A stretch of DNA of 5,612 nucleotides from Gammaproteobacteria bacterium (GTDB taxonomy: Bacteria; Pseudomonadota; Gammaproteobacteria; DRJJ01). The stretch spans positions 1-5,612 of the forward strand of contig DRJJ01000201.1 of assembly GCA_011052255.1 (NCBI GenBank), written 5' to 3'. This document shows positions 1 to 5,612 of the stretch, in pieces (the stretch's first letter is position 1; each line of letters starts with the position of its first letter). Under the pieces are notes generated by a model. It was not told the DNA's origin, searched no databases, and worked only from the letters and a program-made list of their open reading frames with translations. A program made the translations under genes and the position numbers.

Positions 1-3
1 CAT
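1..3 (-). CDS. Possible start codon of the next minus-strand gene (dprA by synteny)
   Basis: On the minus strand an ATG occupies bases 3-1, just after the TAA stop of the LysM gene (stop, four bases, ATG). Such tight spacing is typical of co-transcribed genes. In many gammaproteobacteria the gene that follows a LysM protein divergent from def is dprA (smf), which loads RecA on incoming single-stranded DNA. Only the start codon would lie in the window, so no protein sequence supports this. No clear ribosome binding site is visible before it. The identification is inference from gene order alone. Confidence 0.3.
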
Positions 4-7
4 TTAG

Positions 8-1051
8 TTAATACTGCGGAGTACGTACCATGTCCAGCACATGCATATTGCGTTCAGCATACATAACCAGTGCGTAACTTAGTCGGTCGAAAGTGCGGAA
101 CACCATCAGTACACCGGCACGTTCATCGGGTAATTTTACACTATCGCGTTTACCGGAGTAATGGTCTTTAACAGTTTCACCCGCTTGATAAATGTCCAGC
201 ACGTGCCCGGATTTTATGCCATCCTTGGTGCCAAGGTTGATGACTACTACATTGTACAGCCCGACCTGGCTTACTCCGTCCATGACTGACAGGATTTGCC
301 CCTCTACCTCTGTATCAGGGGCGTGTGGGAAAAAGTGTGATTCATAGGTAGTGTCCGAGCTGGGAAGCAGCAGGTCTCCCGAGAGTACTTCGCGGTTGGC
401 CTGGGCAACAATAAGCGAAGCCGGGTCACCGTTTAGCTTCAGTACAGATTCACCTACATAGGTAGCCTCAAAACCGAGCACATCACCGCTTTTTGGGTCT
501 ACGTACTTCTCGCCACGCCGAACGATCGAATAGCCTTGCCCGCGTTCTGCGTCTGTGATCCCGCGCACATAGATTTTGTCACGTTTGGCGGTCGCCAGGT
601 GCTCGCCCTTGTTGCCAAGGATGTACGGCGCACTATCGAGCGCTTCCTGAGAAACAATTTCGGGTTTGGTCAGGAACGGAGCAATGGCATCCAGCGGGAT
701 AGTCGGAATCGCCTTGTTTAGCTTGGTTATGCGCCCCTGAGGTGAGAGCTTGACGGTCTGACGGCCACGCTGAACCATAATCCTGGGCTTGCCATCTATG
801 TAGACCAGTTGTAGCGTGTCGCCCGGGTAGATCAGGTGCGGGTTTTCAACTTGTGGGTTTGCATACCAGATATTCGGCCAACGCCATGCATCGGTCAGAA
901 ATCTTGCCGAGATGTCCCAGAGCGTATCGCCCTCGACGACCACATAACTATCCGGGTGACCGGGTCTCAGTGGATCCGATTCAGCGAACAAATTACCATA
1001 AGTGCTTATGAGCAGGGTGAACAGTAATACCAGAAACTTTTTTTTGTACAT
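8..1051 (-). CDS. Secreted LysM-domain protein, probable peptidoglycan binding
   Basis: This 347-residue protein starts with a typical signal peptide: basic MYKKK, a hydrophobic stretch at residues 6-18, and a likely cleavage after NLFA at about residue 23. It is therefore probably periplasmic or envelope-attached; no lipobox cysteine is seen. Residues 36-83 form one LysM domain, with YVVVEGDTLWDIS, an insertion rich in Trp (WRWPNIWYANPQ), and a closing IYPGDTLQL. LysM domains bind N-acetylglucosamine-containing glycans such as peptidoglycan. The rest (about 90-347) has no catalytic motif I recognise; it looks beta-rich and matches the general pattern of the LysM proteins encoded next to dprA. 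The start is supported by an AAGGGA ribosome binding site five bases upstream and a promoter further upstream. The gene is divergent from def. Its precise role is unknown; the LysM assignment is firm. Confidence 0.92.
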   Translation of the reverse strand: MYKKKFLVLLFTLLISTYGNLFAESDPLRPGHPDSYVVVEGDTLWDISARFLTDAWRWPNIWYANPQVENPHLIYPGDTLQLVYIDGKPRIMVQRGRQTVKLSPQGRITKLNKAIPTIPLDAIAPFLTKPEIVSQEALDSAPYILGNKGEHLATAKRDKIYVRGITDAERGQGYSIVRRGEKYVDPKSGDVLGFEATYVGESVLKLNGDPASLIVAQANREVLSGDLLLPSSDTTYESHFFPHAPDTEVEGQILSVMDGVSQVGLYNVVVINLGTKDGIKSGHVLDIYQAGETVKDHYSGKRDSVKLPDERAGVLMVFRTFDRLSYALVMYAERNMHVLDMVRTPQY

Positions 1052-1056
1052 AAGAT

Positions 1057-1062
1057 TCCCTT
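1057..1062 (-). promoter_or_regulatory. Ribosome binding site of the LysM gene
   Basis: The minus strand reads AAGGGA, five bases before the ATG of the LysM gene. This is a good Shine-Dalgarno match at near-ideal spacing and fixes the start codon at base 1051. Confidence 0.75.
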
Positions 1063-1088
1063 GCGATCTACAGACATTGTGTGATGCA

Positions 1089-1123
1089 TTTCATGAGTGT
1101 AGCCAAAATTCAGCGTGTCTCAA
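1089..1123 (-). promoter_or_regulatory. Probable sigma70-type promoter for the LysM gene
   Basis: Read on the minus strand, the -35 hexamer TTGAGA (1123-1118; 5 of 6 to consensus) is followed by a 16-base spacer and the -10 hexamer TACACT (1101-1096; 4 of 6). Transcription would start near base 1089, giving a leader of about 38 bases that contains the AAGGGA ribosome binding site. It is the best promoter match in the divergent intergenic region. It was found by eye and not scored against a background model. Confidence 0.55.
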
Positions 1124-1162
1124 AGCGTATTTTTATTAACTATATTCCTGTATCATCATTAC

Positions 1163-1191
1163 TTTAGCTGAACAATGTAAAAATTTACACT
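1163..1191 (+). promoter_or_regulatory. Candidate promoter for the def operon
   Basis: A -10-like TACACT (1186-1191; 4 of 6) lies 17 bases after a poor -35-like TTTAGC (1163-1168; 3 of 6). The predicted start of transcription, near 1198, would give a short leader of about 23 bases before the def ATG at 1221. An inverted repeat, TGTAAA-AA-TTTACA (1176-1189), overlaps the -10. A promoter must exist somewhere here because the genes diverge, but this exact placement is weak. TATATT at 1141-1146 is a better -10 by itself but has no partner -35. Confidence 0.28.
1176..1189. repeat. Short perfect inverted repeat upstream of def
   Basis: TGTAAA and TTTACA form 6-base arms around a 2-base AA centre. 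The repeat covers part of the candidate def -10 element, where an operator could sit. An AT-rich dyad this short can easily arise by chance, and I cannot assign it to a regulator. Confidence 0.3.
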
Positions 1192-1220
1192 AATTTTTGC
1201 CAAATTGGGCAACATTTCAC

Positions 1221-1724
1221 ATGGCAATACTGGAAATTCTACATTATCCGGACAAACGATTGCGAAATAAGGCGCTTTTTGTTGATGAAGTTGATAGCGA
1301 AATTCGCCAGATTACCGATGATATGTTCGAGACCATGTACCAGGCACCCGGTATCGGTCTGGCCGCAACACAGGTTGATATCCATAAAAGAATAGTGGTT
1401 ATTGACGTGTCTGAAAACAAGAATGAGCCACTTTGTCTGATTAATCCCGAACTACTCGAAGCACGCGGTGAAGAAGAAACCGAAGAAGGCTGCTTGTCGG
1501 TACCCGGTTACTATGAATCGGTTATACGGGCCGATTCTGTACGTGTTCGCGCACAGGATCGTGATGGTAATTTCTTCGAACAGGATGTAAAGGGATTGCT
1601 GGCAGTCTGTATCCAGCATGAAATTGACCATCTGGATGGCAAACTGTTTGTTGATTACCTCTCACAGCTGAAGCGCAATCGGATTCGTAAAAAACTTGAA
1701 AAACATGCGCGTGTTGCGCTCTGA
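1221..1724 (+). CDS. def: Peptide deformylase
   Basis: This 167-residue cytoplasmic metalloenzyme removes the N-terminal formyl group from nascent polypeptides as they leave the ribosome. All three family motifs are intact: GIGLAATQ (44-51), EGCLS (89-93) and HEIDH (133-137). Metal ligands are therefore Cys91, His133 and His137, the catalytic acid/base is Glu134, and Gln51 is the conserved active-site glutamine. Length and spacing match the 169-residue E. coli enzyme, with a basic C-terminal helix (KRNRIRKKLEKHAR). I chose the ATG at 1221, giving MAILEILHYPDKRLR, which aligns with the E. coli N-terminus. An in-frame TTG at 1197 would add eight residues unlike the family. The upstream Shine-Dalgarno is poor. 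It is the first gene of the plus-strand operon, 23 bases before fmt, whose product installs the group that Def removes. Confidence 0.98.
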   Translation: MAILEILHYPDKRLRNKALFVDEVDSEIRQITDDMFETMYQAPGIGLAATQVDIHKRIVVIDVSENKNEPLCLINPELLEARGEEETEEGCLSVPGYYESVIRADSVRVRAQDRDGNFFEQDVKGLLAVCIQHEIDHLDGKLFVDYLSQLKRNRIRKKLEKHARVAL

Positions 1725-1747
1725 CAAGCTTTCCCGGAACACTGTGT

Positions 1748-2752
1748 ATGTCAAATGGCCTTAAAATAATCTTTGCAGGCACACCGGACTTCTCGGTGGC
1801 GGCACTGGATGCGCTGATCAATTCATCACATCAGGTAGTTGCCGTTTATACTCAGCCCGATCGACCGGCCGGTCGCGGGCGTCAGCTTACTGGCAGCCCG
1901 GTCAAACAGTGCGCACTGCACCACAACTTGCCTGTCGAGCAACCACAGAGCCTCAAAGAGCAGGACACCCAGGCAACCCTGAGGGCCTATGCTGCAGATC
2001 TGATGGTGGTCGTAGCATATGGCCTGATACTGCCAGAAACGGTTTTGCAGACACCGCCGCTGGGCTGCATCAATATACATGCTTCTTTGTTACCACGCTG
2101 GCGCGGTGCCGCACCGATACAGCGAGCAATACTGGCTGGTGATGCAGAGACCGGCGTGACAATCATGCAGATGGACAAGGGCCTGGATACCGGCGCTATG
2201 TTACACGGTGTCAAAACACCGATTAGTCCTTCCGATACAGGTAGTACGCTGCATGAACGGCTTGCCGTACTGGGTGCAGAGGCGTTACTGGAAACACTGG
2301 TCAGAATACAGACCGGATCTGTACAGCCGGTAGCCCAGCAAGATGAGTTTTCCACCTATGCCGACAAGCTTAACAAGGCCGAGGCACAACTGGACTGGCA
2401 GCGCAGTGCGCTTGAACTGGATCGACAGGTGCGTGCCTTTAACCCCTGGCCGGTGGCCGAGACCCAATGGCAGGGAAAACGCCTGCGGGTATGGCGGGCG
2501 CACGTGCTGGAAGGTGAATCGGCGAAAGGAAGCTCAGGGCAGCATACAGGTCAAGCGACAGCTTTAGAACCGGGCAGCGTTATCGCTATACAACGTGAAG
2601 GCCTGGACGTGATGACGGCTGATGGCGTACTACGTCTCACGCAGTTGCAGCTGCCCGGCAAAAAGGCCCTGCCGGTTCAGGACTTGATCAATTCCTGTGA
2701 ATTTACCGACCAGCATTTTGGCCAGTCCAGCGTTTTGACCGGTCCCGGATAA
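1748..2752 (+). CDS. fmt: Methionyl-tRNA formyltransferase
   Basis: The 334-residue enzyme transfers a formyl group from 10-formyltetrahydrofolate to Met-tRNA(fMet), preparing it for initiation. The N-terminal Rossmann-type domain begins KIIFAGTPDFS (6-16). The catalytic triad of the family is present as Asn109, His111 (NIHASLLPRWRGAAP) and Asp147 (in MDKGLDTG). The tRNA-binding OB-like C-terminal domain starts near residue 204 (YADKLNKAEAQLDW) and includes VRAFNPWPVAET (228-239). The protein is about 19 residues longer than E. coli Fmt (315). Much of the excess appears to be a polar Gly/Ser/Gln-rich stretch at about 256-272, followed by a short tail after residue 322. The ATG at 1748 is preceded by a partial Shine-Dalgarno (CGGAA, 1735-1739). 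The gene follows def by 23 bases and overlaps rsmB by one base (TAATG), so translational coupling is likely. Confidence 0.98.
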   Translation: MSNGLKIIFAGTPDFSVAALDALINSSHQVVAVYTQPDRPAGRGRQLTGSPVKQCALHHNLPVEQPQSLKEQDTQATLRAYAADLMVVVAYGLILPETVLQTPPLGCINIHASLLPRWRGAAPIQRAILAGDAETGVTIMQMDKGLDTGAMLHGVKTPISPSDTGSTLHERLAVLGAEALLETLVRIQTGSVQPVAQQDEFSTYADKLNKAEAQLDWQRSALELDRQVRAFNPWPVAETQWQGKRLRVWRAHVLEGESAKGSSGQHTGQATALEPGSVIAIQREGLDVMTADGVLRLTQLQLPGKKALPVQDLINSCEFTDQHFGQSSVLTGPG

Positions 2753-4050
2753 TGAGCAGCCGTGTGGTCGCAGCGCACGTACTCGATCAGGTCGTACGGG
2801 CACACCGTTCGCTCAGCGTGTTACTGCCAAATGGCCTGGAAACACTGGAACAGCCAGCTGATCGCGCCTTTGCCTCCGAGATTATCTACGGTGTACTAAG
2901 AGACTATTTTTTGCTCGACGCCTGCGTTAGCCAGATGCTCGACAAACCTTTGCGACGTAAGGAATCAGTAGTAAGAATGCTGCTATTGATCGGCCTCTAT
3001 CAGCTCAACTCCATGCGTGTACCAGCCTATGCGGCAATCAAGGAAACGGCTGATGCCGCGCGCGAGCTGGGCAAGAACTGGGCAGTGGGGCTGATTAATG
3101 CGGTGCTGCGGCGTTGGCAACGGGAAGCTGACAGGCATCTGGCAGCGGTGAAGGCCTACCCATTAGTAGAATGGAACCACCCGCAATGGTTACTCAAGCG
3201 GCTGAAAAAAGACTGGCCCGAACAATGGCAAGCGATAGCACGTGCAAACCGGCAACGAGCGCCGATGACCCTGCGTGTCAATCAGCAGCACAGTAACGCG
3301 GCAGAATATCGCGCGCAATTACTGCATGAAGGTATCGAATCAGAATTGCTGACAGGCTGCGACAACGCTGTCGTATTGAATAAGCCTGTAGATGTTACGT
3401 GCCTGCCTGGTTTTACAACGGGGTTGGTATCCGTGCAGGATGGTGCAGCGCAGCTGGCAGCCACCCTGCTGGATTGTAGCGCCGGTATGCGCGTACTGGA
3501 TGCCTGTGCCGCTCCGGGAGGGAAGACTGCGCACATACTCGAACTGACACCAGGTCTGGAGCTGTTGGCACTGGATAGTGATGCACAACGAGCCAGCCGG
3601 GTAAGCGATACGCTGGAGAGGCTGGGGTTGAATGCGACCATCAAGAGCGCCGATGCAGCGAGACTGGATGAATGGTGGGATGGTCACCTGTTTGACCGCA
3701 TACTGCTGGATGTGCCCTGCTCGGCCACTGGCGTTATCCGTCGGCATCCTGATATCCTGCACTTGAGAGAGGAGAGGGATATTGCCAGCCTGACCCGTAT
3801 TCAGGCAGAAATACTGAACGCACTGTGGCAGACACTCAAACCGGGCGGTATTATGCTGTATGCTACCTGCTCCTTACTGAAAGACGAGAATGAGCGGCAG
3901 CTTACCGGGTTTTTGTCGCGCCAGAGTGATGCAAAAGAATTGTTGATCGACAGCAACCAGGGGCACCCGGCCAGCGTCGGTCGACAGATACTGCCTGGTG
4001 AGAATGGTATGGATGGCTTTTATTACGCCCGGCTGATGAAATCCGGTTAA
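2752..4050 (+). CDS. rsmB: 16S rRNA (cytosine(967)-C(5))-methyltransferase
   Basis: The 432-residue protein (E. coli RsmB is 429) uses S-adenosylmethionine to make 5-methylcytosine at position 967 of 16S rRNA. Residues 1 to about 140 form the NusB-like RNA-binding domain (DRAFASEIIYGVLRD; later AVGLINAVLRRW). The Rossmann methyltransferase domain follows. It has the SAM-binding motif ACAAPGGKTAH (251-261), an acidic LALDSD strand end (272-277), motif IV DVPCSATG (320-327) and motif VI YATCSLL (370-376). The two cysteines of RNA m5C methyltransferases are Cys323 and Cys373; by family knowledge Cys373 is the nucleophile and Cys323 assists product release. The closing GMDGFYYARL (419-428) is typical of the family. 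Its ATG shares one base with the fmt stop codon, there is no good separate ribosome binding site, and coupling to fmt is the likely initiation mode. Confidence 0.97.
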   Translation: MSSRVVAAHVLDQVVRAHRSLSVLLPNGLETLEQPADRAFASEIIYGVLRDYFLLDACVSQMLDKPLRRKESVVRMLLLIGLYQLNSMRVPAYAAIKETADAARELGKNWAVGLINAVLRRWQREADRHLAAVKAYPLVEWNHPQWLLKRLKKDWPEQWQAIARANRQRAPMTLRVNQQHSNAAEYRAQLLHEGIESELLTGCDNAVVLNKPVDVTCLPGFTTGLVSVQDGAAQLAATLLDCSAGMRVLDACAAPGGKTAHILELTPGLELLALDSDAQRASRVSDTLERLGLNATIKSADAARLDEWWDGHLFDRILLDVPCSATGVIRRHPDILHLREERDIASLTRIQAEILNALWQTLKPGGIMLYATCSLLKDENERQLTGFLSRQSDAKELLIDSNQGHPASVGRQILPGENGMDGFYYARLMKSG

Positions 4051-4087
4051 TAAAATCAGATATACGAAGTCGTACAATAAAATAACC

Positions 4088-4094
4088 AAGGTGA
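4088..4094 (+). promoter_or_regulatory. Probable ribosome binding site of the DUF4390 gene
   Basis: AAGGTGA lies 11 bases before the ATG at 4106 and is the only Shine-Dalgarno-like sequence in the gap after rsmB. It overlaps the alternative GTG start at 4091, which has only AT-rich sequence before it. This is the main reason to prefer the ATG. The spacing is somewhat long, so the choice is not certain. Confidence 0.45.
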
Positions 4095-4105
4095 ACATTA
4101 TTGCC

Positions 4106-4684
4106 ATGCTGGCACCACGTAGCCTGCTCCTGACTGTTATGCTAATGGCCCTGACTTTGGTGGCAGGGACGGCACCGGCTGCAAAGCAGGAGCAGACGGC
4201 AGACATCGAGATCGAGCTGGTTGAGAGCAGACTAGAAAATGCGGTTTATACCGTTGATGCCACAGTCGTCTTTGATTTGGGTGCAGATGTACTGGAGGCG
4301 CTGGGCAGCGGCGTGCCAGTCACGCTGGAAATCGAAATTGATGTACAGCAGCCGCGCGAACTGATGTGGAACAAGACTGTTTACAGTCTGTATCAGCGCT
4401 ATCAGATAACCTATCATGCCCTGTCAGATCAGTATTTACTCACCAATCTGACTACCCAGATCAGCACCAGTTTCCCGACCCCCCGTGCCGCCCTGCAGGC
4501 GTTGGGTCAGGTGCGTCATTTACCGCTGATTGACCAGCATTTGCTGCAGCCAGACCAGGAATATCTGGCGCAAATGCGTGTCAGTATTGTGATTTCAGAA
4601 TTACCGGCACCGCTTAAATTGTGGGCCGTCCTGCAGAGTGACTGGCGTGCAAAAAGTAACTGGTACGTATGGCAGCTTCAGTAA
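4106..4684 (+). CDS. Secreted DUF4390 family protein of unknown function
   Basis: This is a protein of about 192 residues with an N-terminal signal peptide: MLAPR, a hydrophobic core (about residues 6-21) and a probable cleavage after APA near residue 25. It is probably periplasmic. I assign it to DUF4390 from the family's position between rsmB and an ntrY-like kinase, its length, and its C-terminal pattern: LPAPLKLW, then SDW, then WYVWQLQ at the end. The mature part looks mainly beta-stranded (alternating hydrophobic IEIELVE and VTLEIEIDV) with no enzymatic motif. Two starts are possible. The GTG at 4091 lies inside the only purine-rich ribosome-binding sequence, AAGGTGA (4088-4094). The ATG at 4106 uses that sequence at 11-base spacing, so I prefer it; the GTG would add five residues (MNIIA). 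Its 3' end overlaps the kinase gene by 16 bases. The biochemical role is unknown. Confidence 0.85.
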   Translation: MLAPRSLLLTVMLMALTLVAGTAPAAKQEQTADIEIELVESRLENAVYTVDATVVFDLGADVLEALGSGVPVTLEIEIDVQQPRELMWNKTVYSLYQRYQITYHALSDQYLLTNLTTQISTSFPTPRAALQALGQVRHLPLIDQHLLQPDQEYLAQMRVSIVISELPAPLKLWAVLQSDWRAKSNWYVWQLQ

Positions 4685-5612
4685 CAGATCGTAAAACCCG
4701 TCGAGGCTGGATGCCCGTTGTCGGTATTATGTTTCTGCTGTTTTTGTCACTGTTTTTGCTTGGCGAGGCAACCAGTAATTCAGACAGATTTGGTGACCTT
4801 TACGGCTGGATCTTGCTGGTCAATGCCGCCATGCTGCTGTTATTGGTCAGTCTGATCGGGGTCAACCTGTTTGCACTGGCACGCCAGTACCGTGCGCGAG
4901 AAGCGGGTTCGCGTCTGACCATGCGTCTGGTGGTGATCTTCGTGTTGATCGCAGTCATACCGGTGACAGTGGTATATGCTTTTTCCATGCAGTTCCTGTT
5001 ACGGGGGATGGACAGCTGGTTTGATGTACGCATCGAACAGGGCTTGAGCAATGCACTGGAGTTAAGCCAGGCATCACTGGACCTGAAACAGCGCGATTTA
5101 CTCAAACATACACGCGAACTGGCAAAATCCCTGTCGGATGTCAGTGACAGCAGGGCAGTCAACAGTCTGCATGACCTGCGCAGTGGGCAAGATACTACGG
5201 AGATGACCTTGCTCGGTAAGGGTAACCGGATTATCGCTTTCAGTAGTGCTGAAACAGCAGCGGTGGTACCACGTTTACTCGATGACACATTGATGTCTCA
5301 GGTTAAACAGGCTGGCAGTTACGTGGCGCTGGAGCCAATTACCGATGCGGGTCTGCATGTACGTGTAGTGGTGCCGGTGCCGGTTGGTTCGAATGAATCG
5401 GAAGTCCGTTATTTGCATGCACTATACCCGATACCTCGACGGCTCAACGATCTGGCTGACAGCGTGCAGGAGTACTATGCGGTCTATCAAAAGCTGGTGT
5501 ACTTACGCAAACCGCTTAGAAACACCTTCTCGCTGACCCTGTCGATCGTATTGTTGTTGAGCCTGTTTGCGGCCATCTGGGCGGCATTTTATTCAGCGCG
5601 CAGGCTGGTGGA
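4669..5612 (+). CDS. NtrY-like sensor histidine kinase, N-terminal part (runs off the window)
   Basis: The open frame covers 314 codons and continues past the right edge with no stop. A basic N-terminus (DRKTRR) precedes transmembrane segment 1 (about residues 15-32). Segment 2 is at 46-70, segment 3 at 86-110 (LVVIFVLIAVIPVTVVYAF) and segment 4 at 286-309. Residues 111-285 form an extracytoplasmic sensor domain whose first part (about 121-158) looks helical. After segment 4 the protein reads YSARRLV, the usual entry into a HAMP domain. Three N-terminal helices, an extracytoplasmic domain and a fourth helix are the architecture of NtrY-like kinases, and genes of this type commonly follow rsmB and DUF4390. 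PAS, HisKA and ATPase domains would lie outside the window. The start overlaps the DUF4390 gene by 16 bases and lacks a strong ribosome binding site, suggesting translational coupling. An ATG at 4711 is possible but would remove the basic anchor. Ligand and partner regulator cannot be seen. Confidence 0.88.
   Translation, partial: MAASVTDRKTRRGWMPVVGIMFLLFLSLFLLGEATSNSDRFGDLYGWILLVNAAMLLLLVSLIGVNLFALARQYRAREAGSRLTMRLVVIFVLIAVIPVTVVYAFSMQFLLRGMDSWFDVRIEQGLSNALELSQASLDLKQRDLLKHTRELAKSLSDVSDSRAVNSLHDLRSGQDTTEMTLLGKGNRIIAFSSAETAAVVPRLLDDTLMSQVKQAGSYVALEPITDAGLHVRVVVPVPVGSNESEVRYLHALYPIPRRLNDLADSVQEYYAVYQKLVYLRKPLRNTFSLTLSIVLLLSLFAAIWAAFYSARRLV

Noticed and set aside
1197..1220. TTG start extending def by eight residues
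   Set aside because: The extra residues MPNWATFH are unlike the family, there is no ribosome binding site, and the candidate transcription start is near 1198.
1052..1220. Riboswitch or small RNA in the divergent intergenic region
   Set aside because: At 169 bases it must hold two promoters, and I see no extended stem structures or known riboswitch core.
1987..2355. Minus-strand 122-codon open frame inside fmt
   Set aside because: It is antisense to the catalytic region of Fmt, has a Ser/Cys-rich composition and no recognisable motif.
3282..3762. Two overlapping minus-strand open frames of 120 and 140 codons inside rsmB
   Set aside because: They lie antisense to the conserved methyltransferase domain and show low-complexity Ser/Cys/Gln content, so they are shadows.
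4063..4074. Hairpin TACGA-AG-TCGTA between rsmB and the DUF4390 gene
   Set aside because: The stem is only five base pairs with a two-base loop and no following T-run, so it is not a credible terminator; the genes probably share a transcript.
4073..4078. TACAAT as a -10 element for an internal promoter before the DUF4390 gene
   Set aside because: It matches 5 of 6 bases, but no -35-like hexamer is found at 16-18 bases upstream, and the short gap is AT-rich.
4800..5288. Minus-strand 162-codon open frame opposite the kinase gene
   Set aside because: The translation is Ser/Arg/Thr-rich with no domain, and it lies entirely antisense to a clear membrane-kinase reading frame.

Overview
This window is a conserved chromosomal housekeeping locus, most likely from a gammaproteobacterium. 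The order is a divergent LysM gene, then def, fmt, rsmB, a DUF4390 gene and an ntrY-like kinase gene. It resembles the smf(dprA)/def-fmt-rsmB neighbourhood of gammaproteobacteria such as E. coli. The Def, Fmt and RsmB proteins carry textbook family motifs with almost the same residue numbering as E. coli. Base composition looks moderate and even, and I saw no transposase, integrase, tRNA, rRNA, CRISPR array or other sign of recent transfer.

Layout. Bases 8-1051 (minus) encode a secreted protein with an N-terminal LysM domain. Its stop codon is followed 4 bases later by an ATG that falls exactly on the window edge (minus strand, bases 3-1). By synteny this could be the first codon of dprA. Bases 1052-1220 are a divergent intergenic region. 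It holds a convincing sigma70-type promoter and ribosome binding site for the LysM gene, and a weaker promoter candidate plus a small inverted repeat ahead of def. From 1221 to the right edge, five genes run on the plus strand with gaps of 23 bases, a 1-base overlap, about 40-55 bases and a 16-base overlap. This looks like one operon: def (1221-1724), fmt (1748-2752), rsmB (2752-4050), a secreted DUF4390 protein (about 4106-4684) and the N-terminal part of an NtrY-like membrane histidine kinase (4669 to beyond 5612).

How the genes work together. Fmt adds the formyl group to initiator Met-tRNA, and Def removes it from nascent proteins. RsmB methylates C967 of 16S rRNA. These three form a translation-initiation and ribosome-maturation block. 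The last two genes are different: an exported protein of unknown function overlaps an envelope-spanning kinase whose extracytoplasmic domain it could contact. I see no strikingly new system here. The least understood and most interesting part is this DUF4390/NtrY pair. The kinase is cut before its HAMP, PAS, histidine-acceptor and ATPase regions, so its catalytic competence cannot be judged.
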